Shown piece after piece: positions 26,001 through 38,000 of a stretch of 64,000 nt of DNA. Origin of the DNA: Dipylidium caninum (lineage: Eukaryota > Platyhelminthes > Cestoda > Cyclophyllidea > Dipylidiidae); the NCBI GenBank assembly GCA_017562135.1, contig QEYB01001497.1, positions 62,001 to 126,000 on the forward strand, read 5' to 3'. Below the pieces are notes generated by a model, which was not told the origin of the DNA, searched no databases, and saw only the letters and a list, made by a program, of their open reading frames with translations. Position 1 is the first letter of the stretch. Each line of letters starts with the position of its first letter. Made by a program: the position numbers and the translations under genes.

Positions 26001-29000
26001 CCGTTGAACTGACGCACTCATCTTCACCCTCCACCCCGAGCCTGTTGCCGTGGAGAGGAATGTTGTCAGTGGAAAAGGGCATTTCTGCCTCCTAAACCTC
26101 CCTCCCTGGTTCTTTCCCTCCCCACTTAGCAGATTCTCATGCCAGACGACAAGTGCGGAGCATGGCTGCTCTTAGCGGCGGTGCTGAATCCCTCCAGATC
26201 GGCCAGGCCGAGGTGGCCACTCGTTGTCTCTCCCCCTTTAGCCAACTCGCATCACATGACAATTCACCCCTCCTCATGGTTACATTAAAGCTGCAGTCAT
26301 TTGGGCAAACTTTTCGAGACACTCTGTGGTGATAAGATCTCCCAGTTGACAGAACTCGCGGTGTCGATAAATCGGCTTCGACTACAGAGACCAAAGTTGA
26401 GTGGAGGCTGCCTGCCTCCGCCGCTCTCTCCTTTAATCCACCTTTTCGACGAGGAATAGGTGAAACTGAACACTTGGAGATCTCCGTCCTCACCAAAGAG
26501 TTTGAAACCGGTCCTCGGGTCCTCCCACCTCCCAGTTTGGGTCTTCTCGGGCAGTCTCGCTTCACCTCGAAGACAATAGAAACCCCGAAACGTTGATTTC
26601 TTCTCCCCTCTGTGACTTCCACTACTTTCTTTCGGCTTTTGTCGCTGCCAAACATTCTGTATCGTCAGTAATTACAAGGGGAGGCAAAGGAGTCCCCTCT
26701 TCAAAGCGCAAAGTATCATCTCCACCTCTCACGTGGCATTTGTTTTACCTTAATGCTTACAATATCAGCAACGACAATGCTCAGGTTGACTGGAATTAGC
26801 CCACACGGCGTTGATTTAAGGGTTAAACGTTGCTACGGCAAATAAATGACTCCCCATTAAAATTATGCCTTCCACTTACCACGCACACACACCCTGGGTG
26901 AATGAGACTTTGATTAGTCCCAGTTGTATTCAACGGCCATGAAGGGGGACATGGGGCAGAGTTTTCTCGACCATCGTAGCTTTCGCGGCTGTACAGATCA
27001 TCCTCGCGGTCAGGAATCTACGGTCTCCGTTTGAATGTATAGAAGTGGTGGAAGATCTCGAACTGCCTAGGAGGTGGAATGCTAATTCAGCGTCGTCAAA
27101 TGTCAACTTGTTCAGACCACTTTATAATCCTCACGACATTTGATATTGGCGGTTTTGGGGATTTTATCCCTCAGACGCCCCAACGGAGGCTTCAGCGATC
27201 TCATGATTCAAATCGTCTCGATTGTACCAATGGCACCGGTCTGGAAAAAGTTTCCTCTTCAATCGGTGGTCCTCGAGATCGCACATGGACGTCAATGATC
27301 CTCTTTCCAACCTCTCTTCCTCCCCGACTGACGAATTAGTTTCATATCAATGGAATTTTCCAGGCCACACGGAGAGTAGGCTCGCGAGACGGTTGAGTGG
27401 CTGAGGCTTTGACGGCTGTCTCCTTCACCTTCCACCACTCTCGAGGGCTTTCTTACCCTACCCCGCACCACCTTTCATGCGCTTGGTGTAGACTTGAGTC
27501 TCTTCCATGCCCCTCGAATCCTTGCCTGATGGTAATTTGGTCATTCAAGGATTATCACCGACGTTTACCTCAGTTGGTCGGTCCGGTGGCACCAACACCG
27601 TCCCACCGATGCCGATGGGGTGGAGTAGACGCCCGGGGATCGTCGGCTACAGCACGGGGGCGGGGGGCGCAGCCGCGGTGAATTCCACGTGACTTTTTGC
27701 TTTTAGACGCCCCCCGATTCACCAATCCCAATCCGATCATCTACGCCGGTGGTTTGGATGAGCCGCTCCGCATGAGCTGTGAAGTTGAGGGCGATCCGCC
27801 ACCCGAGGTGGAGTGGCGTCTCGCATCTTCCACCTCCGTAGGCAAACCAGTCGTCAGCCCTGTCAGTGGTGTCGGGACATTGGTGGGCCATGGCGAGGTA
27901 TTCAAGCGCGAGAAGATCCACGAGACTGACTTCGGCACTTACATTTGCACAGCCCGATCGACGGGATTTCCAGCCGTGTCGAAGAAAATTATCCTCGCTC
28001 AAAAATGTGCGTTGGTATTGCCTTTTTACTCACTAAATAATGGCTACTTTTTCACGGGAAAAAAAATAAAAACCAGTTGAAAAGACGGAACTCGGACCCT
28101 CTGTGCCGCCTCACAGTGGCAGCCCTCCTCACAGTGGCAGCCCTCTCGACTAGAAATGTTTCAATCTTTTGTTAATCAAATTTGAGTTTCTTACCACCTT
28201 CACGGACGAAGGAGTCGTTTCCACACCGGCGACTGAGAAGGAATTAACCACTTGACCGCACTGAACCCCACCGTCTGAGCAAATGCAACTAAAAGCAAAT
28301 TTTCAGACCAAACGCCTACTTCACCACGTAAAAGGCATCTTTTTTGTATTTTCTTAATTAACACTCATTGCGGAAAAGTAGGGTGCATTGACGACGTGGG
28401 CATCGGAGACGGAGGAATTCCGTCAAGTCCAGCCTATCCCCACCTCTTTTTTTAATTTATACCCGCGGAGCCGCTCAGCTCTTGGTCCGTCCGCGGCCGC
28501 TCCTCCCCTGAACCGACGTTGGTGAGGAGGTGAGCTTTACGATGTCATGAAGTGTTTTTCTAGGTGAGAGGCGTCCGTCTTCAGCACTTACGTCTCCCGG
28601 AGTAAGATTACCGACCCTCCGACGGACCCGATGACTCTAATGTTGAGGGGATCAGCGGCTTTCACGGAAGGTGTCGGGTAACATGGAGGGCAAGGCTGGA
28701 ATGGAGAAGGAAGAAAAGCTACATTAGAGGCGAATCATCCACTTCTCCGAAATTTTTCAGACAAGTAGGCAGGTTCAAAAGTCCGCCCAGTCCACCACTC
28801 CTCAGCGTTCGCCCTCTCGGGGATTGCTGACAGTTATGGAAGAATGGAAGGTGCCAGCATTCATTCATTCATTTTGACCTGGTATGGACGCAATTCGAAG
28901 TGACGGCGGACAAATGTAGCAGGGGATTAATGGAATTTGGGGAGGTGCACATTCCTTTCGGCCTGGGCCGGCGGAGACGGGGAAGGGGAGCGGAATAACT

Positions 29001-32000
29001 TCACTAGTCACAACACATTCCTGTCAAAACTGGCAGAATGTGCATCCGCAGCCTGTCGACTTCAATTAGGGGGTCCACTGGTCGAACACACACTCATCCT
29101 CCGCTTGGAGGCAATCATCTCCCCGTAACGCGACTATCAGAAGAGAAGGTTATAAACTCCCCTTGGAAGCATCATCGGGGGAGGGGATTGACTCCGAGAA
29201 ACTTGCCTCTTCTGTAGTCTTGCGAATCCCCTGTTGAATTAGTTGACTGTCTAAAGGTTACAGTTCGAGGCACCGGGAGCGGGTAAGAAGACCCAATTAA
29301 AACAGAGAATTTCAAGGTCAGGCAGGTCCTTTCTGGTCAAAGTGAAGAAACTCGACTCCAGACGAGTAATTGTAGCATTCAAAAAGTTTTTTTACACCAA
29401 ACGCCGTTGTGGATCCGGTGAAGCGCCTTCTGCGCAGATCGTCGGTGAACAGGCTCCACCGACGTGTGTATGGCGTCAGTCCAGACCCTATTCCGTCGCC
29501 AGATGGTTGCAAATATGCGAGGAGGATCTGGAATTTGTCGTGGTTAGCTACTACTCATTTCGCCAGCTCCTCCATTTTGAACGCATTCCTCAGTTCGGTC
29601 GCGACAATCCTGTCCAGCCGTGAACACACTGGACGTCCGGATGATGTGGCGGATATCAGGCCTCGAATGATCTTCCGCCAGTGCCGCAAAATCCAAAATT
29701 TATTGCAACTAGTGCCTTGAATTCTCATTTGCAGAATTCTCGAGTTACCCTTTAAAGATTTGTTTGATTAAAATAAGAGTCGCCTATTAAAATTGACTTT
29801 AGGTTGTTCTCCGCGTCTGGCAAACAAAGAGTCCGTTGACAGCAGTGTTGACTTAGAGACACACTCACAGACTCTCACGAAGACGCGACAGAAAAACCGT
29901 CAACAGTAGTAAAAGCGCATCAAAGTTAATCACTAGAAGTGTGTAATATATACAAAAAGGAAAAACAAATAAACGAAATTGTTGACGCAAATTCAAATGT
30001 GGCAGCTTTTTTGGGAGACGAGGGGGAAATACGTTCAAGTTAGAGGTCGCGTTGGAGATTGGGAGGAGGAGGAGGAGGAGGAGGAGAAAACTAGTGTCGA
30101 CGTTAGAGTCTTCCGACCGACCAACCGACCGACCGACCGACCGACCGACCGACCGACCGACCGACGACCGACCAACCGACCGAGCATCCGTCCGTCAGTT
30201 TGCTCGCCCCACTTCTCCTCCTCCTCCTCCTCCTCCTCCTCCGCCTTCCAGCCGCCTACCAGCTCAGTTAGTCAACGAATCAAACTCTGCCAAATTATCC
30301 CCAACTCCCCGTCGATTTTTCTCCTCATGGCTTCAGGCCACAAAGGCGAGCATAAATACAGTGGTCAAGCATCGGTTCAAAAACAAACAAACAAATAAAT
30401 AAATATGTATAAATATATATACAACTCCATTGTTCGGTCGGCAATGCGATGGAAGACGAGCGGAGGAAAGACTTTCCGCCGTGTGATTCCACATCGGTGG
30501 CTCGAAATTCGCCTCGAGACAATCTCATTTAACCGTCAAAACGCCCACAAAGTAACATTTCTGTGGGTGCGGAAAGCGAAAAGCTGTTGACGGACACCGA
30601 TTCCACGATTCACGGACAATTGGGGGCCAATTTATACTTGATTGCAGACAAATGGACAATTTTTCCCCAAATTCCCGCCTAATGTTGGGTTATTAGGGCT
30701 ATTTTTTGCCCACTTCCCCATACCTGCAGTAGTCCATGAAAGTGCATCTCTAATCAAGCGTAACGTCATCTAACTGCCTTCTTCCCCTCCGCCTCCTCCG
30801 CTCAGCGCCTCCTCGGATAAAACCCGCCGAGCCTGTGTACGCGGCCATCGGCGCCGCGGCTCGACTGCCTTGCACCATCAACGCCGTTCCTCTGCCACCG
30901 CCGGAAGGACTGCTCTGGTTCCGCCGCGACATCGTTCTCCGACCCTCCTCCCAGTGAGTTCAACCGCCCCTCCCCCCTTCTCCCCGCGCCACAAAGTCCC
31001 TCGGTCTGGCGCTGCCTATCGCCGACTTTGGAGGTCTGGCCTCCAAGTCGCTCGAGCTTCTCGGACCATTTTGGGCCAAATTGGTTGTATGAGGCCGTCA
31101 TGACTGCTGACATGGTTGAGAGGAGATAAACAGTCAGACTGGAGACTGCGCTGTACGCTTCCTGCTGTCTGCTGCAGCCAGACTAGGCGTCAGGTGACAC
31201 GTGGACGATTTAGCGACTCGTCCTGGCCACTGCGGTGACAGGGGCTGGCGAGAAGAAGGCCACTTGGGCGAATAGCGGAGGTTAAAGGGGAAACCGAAAT
31301 ATGAAAATGCCATCATTCGGTGCCATCTTTGAGCCTCCGCAACCTTACTTTATTTTCTTACGTTGTCGTTGATGCGTTACGCCTCATTTTGTCCCTCTGG
31401 CGTGGACATGCAACGCCTTGGTGGCACTTGTCATGTCAATTGTCGGCGATTTTACTGTGCTGATGGTGGATGCGGTCACCTTTCTCCATCCCACCGCCTC
31501 GGCGGCCTCCAACTTGTCCGTGGACAATTTTTCTCCCACCTAACCGCGGCGACATGCGCCGTCGTGTGGATGTCAAGTGGCCGGGCGGAGGAAGCGCAGT
31601 TTCGGGCATTTGCCCAACCCCTTGCCGATGTCCTGACCCCTCGAACACCCAGGCCTTTGTCGGAAGGGCCAAGTTTCCCTCCCAACTGGTGTGCGGGGAA
31701 TCACGGGCATCGGTTGCGTCCACCGATCCATGCTCAGGGCCTTACCGACGACAGGGCGTGCGTCCGGCCGCAGGGGGGGGGGCAAGATTTATTCTCCGCC
31801 CTGACGGAGGCCAGAAAAAGGCGCAATTGGGCGAATGTCACATTACCGGCGTAATTTCCCACCAAATGCCTCGTGTTAGACCTCATCCCCCTCACGCTGT
31901 GGTCGCTTTCACCGGTCTGTGGGCTCCTGAAAGTGTGTCACACCGCGTCTTGTCACTCTTGACTGCTCCGTCGCTCCACCTCACCAATTCCCCCCACAGC

Positions 32001-35000
32001 ACAGATAGACTCCACAAAGTCATGTGACGAAGGTCTTTTTTTTGCTTTAACTTTTATCAGACGCTAAAATAACCAACTAAGAGGTGGTTTTTTGTCACAT
32101 TATTAAACCTCGAAGTTACCATCTTGTCAGGCTGTGCCCGGCAACTTGTCGCGTGACAGCGGGGAGAAGAATGGCTGTTAATAAAAGTGACTGGGGACTG
32201 GTGGAGACCGAATTTGCCCATTCGCTTCCCCCTCCCCGCCCCCGCCCCGCTCACGCCCCGTTCTGTTTTTCTATGTGTGTTTGTGTATGTCTTGTCAGTC
32301 GCAAATTCTCCACTCAAGTGTTCCTCGGTGGCGTTGTCTACGTGATGTCCTTCACGCATGTCATGTCAACGGACTTCGGCTTCTACAATTGCTCCGCCGT
32401 GAATGCCTTCGGGAGGGACTCGCAGACCATGGAACTGCGCAGAGATGGTGAGTAATGCGGAGGACTTTCGAGCTTTTCTGATCGTAAGAGTGGCGGTGAA
32501 TATTAGGTTGACAACTATGAAACGGGCATTGAATAGCTGTGAAAGATAAAAAGCACACATTTTTACATGATTTAATTCTATTCAACCGAAATAACTTCAG
32601 TTGGGTATCTACTAATTTCTTCGGCCAAAGCACAAATCAAATACGTTTTTTTTGAGAAGAAAAAAACTTTATTTACGGAGTTAATAAGTGAAGCAATGTT
32701 GACACCATTTCGGTTGTTGTGTGATTTTTCTCTTCAAAATGACTCCTAATTTCCAAAATAAAAAGGTAGTAACCCGTGGACTGTCGAACCATCGGATCTG
32801 GTAGATGTCCAGATTGCGAAGAGACATTGAAGCTTTGCGTGGTCGTCGTGCGTTGCTCGACCGTCTGCAGTTGCGTCGGTTCTGACCGCGGGCACAGAGG
32901 AGTCCCAATTGTCGGTTTAACTTAATCATTTGTTGAAATGTAGACTTTGTTTTACCCCAACCTTGGCGGTATGTCGAGTTCTTGGTTAAGACTCGAGTTC
33001 GAGGGCAGTTCCACGTGGTGGAATGGATTCCACAGTGGTCGTCGTCGTTAATTTTTCCTCCTCCGCCTCCTCGGCTCCTCCTCCTCCTCCTCCTCGGCTC
33101 CTCCTCCTCCTCCTCCTCGTCTCCTCCTCCTCCCTATCATCAGCATCGGGTGGTCCTCCTCGAGTCGAGGCACCTCGACGGTAGTTAAACCGTCAGACCG
33201 AAAACCTTTGAACCACCGTCGAGCATCTTTTTCTCTAGTGGATCCACCTCAAAATGCTTTAATAAGGTTTCTACACGCTTGAACAGCTAAACTGTGATTG
33301 AATTTGACCTCATAAAAGAAAAGTGGATGCAAATTTGGGAATTTTTTACCATCTGGTTTTGCGCGAAAGCGCGAGGAGGCCTTTCCAGCCTTACCGACGG
33401 CGCTGGTAACGGGTTGGCAACTATGAAACGAGTGTCCGACATAAGCAGACAACAAAAAGCGTCATTTTTCACATTTTTTATTCTATTCAAACGAAATAAC
33501 ATCAATTGGACTATACAACTTTCCTTCGAATAAAAAAAAACTTTATTTATAGAGGTAAAGAACAAAGCAACGTCTCTCCCGTGTCATCCTTTCGGTTATC
33601 GTATGCTTTTCTCTTCACCATAAATTTCTAATTACCTAAATGAAAGGATAATAATTCGCAGACTGATTTGTGATAACAGATGGAGTAGAATTTCACATTG
33701 TGGAGAAGTTTTTTAATTTGTAAATTGTGTTTTGTTTCAATCTGATCTCCACACAGGTGAATATCAGTTTGGCAATCATGGAACGTTTGAATGTGGGAGT
33801 TAAAAACGTGCCATTTTTTTACTTTATATTTATTCTATTCAACCAGAAAAAAAAAAACTACCATCGGCATCTACGACTTTCTGCCACCGAGGTAGACACA
33901 TGTTACATTTGCCTTTTTTTACAAAAGACTCTTTATTTGGTCCAAAGTCTTTTGCACTCTCAATTTGGTTGTTGTACTTTTTTTTCTCTCCAAAATTCTA
34001 CAGAATGTCGGGAAAATGCTGAGGATTTGGTAAAAGGTCATAGTGTGGAGTTTTTTTTTTCAATTTATCGTGTAAAATTGAAGCTCTCCGCGGTCGTCGT
34101 GGCGATTGAGCGGTGCTGGCTGTTTTTCTTTCCCAACTTTTTCCTCATTCCCGTCGATGGGAGGACTCCACCGGCGTTGTAGTTCTCCTCATGGTTGGAA
34201 GGGAGAAGGGATTATCACTCCGTGGTGAAATTTTCACCTTACGAGTGTGTCTGATGGGTGTATGCACGATCACCCACTCGCCCCATCGTTTTCCATCTCC
34301 CCCTAACCGAATTTGTCGTCTACTTCTACGTGCAACCGGCCATCTGTTTGACCGGTTTCTTCTTGAACATCATTAACTGTCAAATCTTTCGCAAACCGGA
34401 TTTTGTCGGACCGGCGTATAAGATGGTGATCGCACTGTCCGCCACCGACGCCACCGTCACTCTGCTCTCCACCCTTCCACTGGGCATTTCAAAGGTGAGT
34501 CGCGCCGAGTTGCGTGGACACGCTTCCACGCTTCCACTCGCCTTGAAGTGGCCTTTTCCCACCGCCTGTCAGTCGACTTGCCCAGTTTGACAGGCGGACA
34601 GGCAGGCCGAACGCGGGTGTTAAACTGGAAACCGTTAAATGGGCATTGGATGGAAGTAAACAATAGAAAGCCCAAATTTTAACATTCTTTTCTTAGTCAA
34701 AGTGGAACAATTCTCATTGGCATTTACGAGATTTTGTCTTTTTAGAAATCCTTATTTGTAAAGCTGAAATATCGGTTGGGCGCTGAAATATCGGTTGAAA
34801 TGTCATCTTATAAAGAAGTTATTTAATTTATCAACGAGAATTAAAGATTTTCGCGGTCGTCGTCGTCGTCGTCGTCGGGCGTTGTCCTCATGCGGTTGCT
34901 CGGCCGTGGGAGGACTCCGCCGCTGTTGCTTTTTTCCTCTAGGAAGGATGAAAGAGTGGCTGTTCCACCATAACATGATGAAATTTTCGCCTTAGGAGCG

Positions 35001-38000
35001 TGTCTGCGTGGTGTATTTGCGTCTACCCAATTCGCCTTATCGTTTTCCATCTCCCCTTCACCGAATTTGTCGTTTACTTCATTGTGCCGCCGGCCGTTCC
35101 ACCAAACTATGATGAGATTACGGCTTACCGGTGTGTCCTAAGTCTGTATTCTCGTCTACCCATTCTCATTCCAAACGACAGCGGTCCGACAAGTCGCATC
35201 TCCTCCGCGTTGAGCACATCGGATTGCACGAGGGTCGGATCCTCCGAGGCCACTGTTCATTCCCCACGAGGGTGAAATTTAGAATAATTTTTGGTTACAC
35301 AGGTGCACGACAATCCCCTCTCTGCTCTTTGGGATCGCCTTCTTCACCTCGGGGCCGGTGTTAACGCCTCGCTCTGGCAATAAAAACTCTTGTTTGTGCA
35401 CTTAACAGGCTGCAGTGGGGATGTCTGGAAGCCGGGGGGGGGGGGAGGGGCGGGGGCGGGGGCGGGGGAGGAACGGAGGAAGGGGGCAAGAAACCGGCTC
35501 CACGTCAATGTAGGCAATAACTCTGCAACCCTGAAGGTGTAAGTCCACAGCCAGACTTAAGAGCCAGTCAGTTCACCTCCTCGTGGAGAGTACACGGTGC
35601 GGGGAGAGAGGGTGCATTTAACTCCTCAAATGTCGCAATCGCCGGCCCTGCACACGCCACGGCGGTTGGACGAGTGGAGTCGAGGCCGTTTGCTTCAACA
35701 ATCGAGTGAGACGCCGTCGAAGGGTTGGTGTGGCGTCCGGCCGGGATTAGGAGAGGCGGCAAGGCAGGCGAGTCGAGGCGGAGACAGCTCCCGTGGTGTG
35801 GAGGAGGTGGCGAGATGGAGGGCGGGAGGGAGAGGAGAGGATAGGAGAGGAGAGGGGCCGAGAGAACGGGTTTGGCGACCCATTTCTCGAAAGGGGAAGT
35901 TCGTCACTTAACGCCTCACTGTGGAAATATCGCGAATGGAAGCTATGAAATGATCGCCCCAAATAAAATCTAAAACAAAAGCCGCATTTGCTCTTCTTCT
36001 CCACTGGCATCTAGCGCTCTCTGCCAACGTTTGAGCAAGTTATGTTCGTCCTTTTTGAAAAAAAAACATGTTTTTAGGGTTAATGATGGAAACTCTGAGA
36101 TGAGTGAGTGGAGTCGCGGCTGTTCCCTTCAGGAATTGGCGAGACGCCGCTAAAAACAGCCCGGTCATGTGGTGGATTGGGTTTCACAGTCGTCGTCCTT
36201 AATTCTTCCTTTCGTTGCCAACATGGGCCGGTGGTCTTCCTCAAGCCTAATTGACGTCACTCAGCTTGTCAGAACGACACTTCTTGGAAGTAATATCGAG
36301 AATATCTCCTTAATTAGTGGCCTTACCACCGAGAGCCTTTTTGGGCTGCGCCACGATTCAATTTGAACACGTACAAGAAGGGGAGATTTAAATGATGTTT
36401 TGTTTCCATCTGGTTTCGGCAAAAAGATGAAATAATTAGTATTTGTAATTACATATGGCAAATATTTATAATATAATTTATAGCTCGACTGCAGGTTTAT
36501 ATCATTTCATTTTATACGTTATTTACATATTAATGTACTACATTGTGTATTTATACATATGTACGCGTAAATATATTTTTATATTATATCATAAATGCTT
36601 CCCTTATGTAGAGGTAAAAGATATTTTAATGAAATATGGAGCCTACGTTACAGCGTTTCCCAGTGATCGCATCCTGAAGAGCCCCTTCACATTGTTTTCA
36701 AGCTAATAAGCCTGCAAAGGCGATGGGCGGTCCGGAGTGGTTGGGAAGGGAAAAGTTATTTGGTCGAGGAAGAAAGCAGGGCTGCAAGCGAATGTTTCAA
36801 CTTTACAATCAGATAGAATATCAGGCAAAAAGTGGAAGGAGGAAAACAGCCCTACACATATTTTTCACTGAACTCGAAAGCCTCTCTCGCTCTCGCTCTC
36901 GCTCTCGCTCTCTCCCTCGAGGAGAGCTGCTTCTAGTAAAATGTGACATTTCCTTAATGTCACATCCTGATGGAATCTCCGCAGCAGAGTAACTGACGAA
37001 GCCTCCCCTGCCTTCCCCGCCTTCGCACCCCCCCCCCCCTGATAAATTGCAACACGTTAAATTTGTGTAAAGTCGAATGTTTCCCTCGAGCAGAAAGAAG
37101 GACTCGTGTGTGTGCCTGTGCACGTGTGTGTGTGTATGTGTCTTTGAGAAATCGCTCTCCGTCTCCCGGCAAGCTAGCAGTGATCGTTTATTTATTCTAC
37201 CATTCATTGTACGTTGTCATGGTTGTGAACACAGCCGGTGCCGTTTGACAGGTTGCCACTACGTCTGACCCGAGTCCACAAACAGAGGCCGTGTGCAGTG
37301 GATGGGACTCCAGAGTTCTTCGTCGTCCTTTATTCCTCCTCCTCCTCGCTGCCAACATGAACCGACGTGTCTTCTACGAGGCCCTTGATGTCAACTCAGA
37401 TTATCAGAAGGAACTTTGTCTATCTAACATCGGAGTATCTCCTTTTTTAATTAGTGGATCCACCTCCAAATGCCTCATTAATGTTCTGCCAAAGCTTGTC
37501 AAGTTGTTCTATGCAAAATCGTATGCCATTTGCCGTCTGCTTTCGGACAAAAACTAGAAAAAGAATGGTATACTGGAAAAATCTTACGAAATTAGGAAGA
37601 AGAACATATTTTGCATTAGTAAATGAACATATCAGGCGCACTTTCCAAAGTGTTTCTTTACGTTGCATCTAAACAAAACCGCTTTTTTTCATAGTTTCCA
37701 CCCTTTTGACCATGACACGGCAAAAGGCAGTCCGGAGCGAGTGAATGGCAGGGTTGTTTATCTTAAGCAGACATTGTTTCACCGCAGCCTTGGCCGTCTG
37801 GCTGCTTCCTAGTCGGGACCCTAGGTCCCGAATAATTCCGTGTGGTAGAGCGGATTCCACAGTCGCCGTCGTCCTTTACTGCTCCTCCTCCTCCTCCTCG
37901 GCTCTTCATCAACATGAGCCGGTGGTCTTCCTCGGGGCCTCCTTGATGTCACTCAAATTGTCAGGACAAACTTTTATGAACTTACACCGATCATCTTTTT

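Noticed and set aside
27507..27692. Coding-looking frame just before exon 8
   Set aside because: From the only nearby acceptor (AG ending at 27490) this frame meets a TGA, and its phase does not fit exon 7 or exon 8, which already join correctly.
31363..32027. Two overlapping long frames (163 and 185 codons) in intron 9
   Set aside because: G/C-rich sequence, no known domain, no splice sites that fit the phase, and both frames cannot be real at once.
33727..34182. 151-codon frame upstream of the GPCR-like fragment
   Set aside because: Consists of R1 repeat and poly-T/poly-A runs, in a different context in the other R1 copies.
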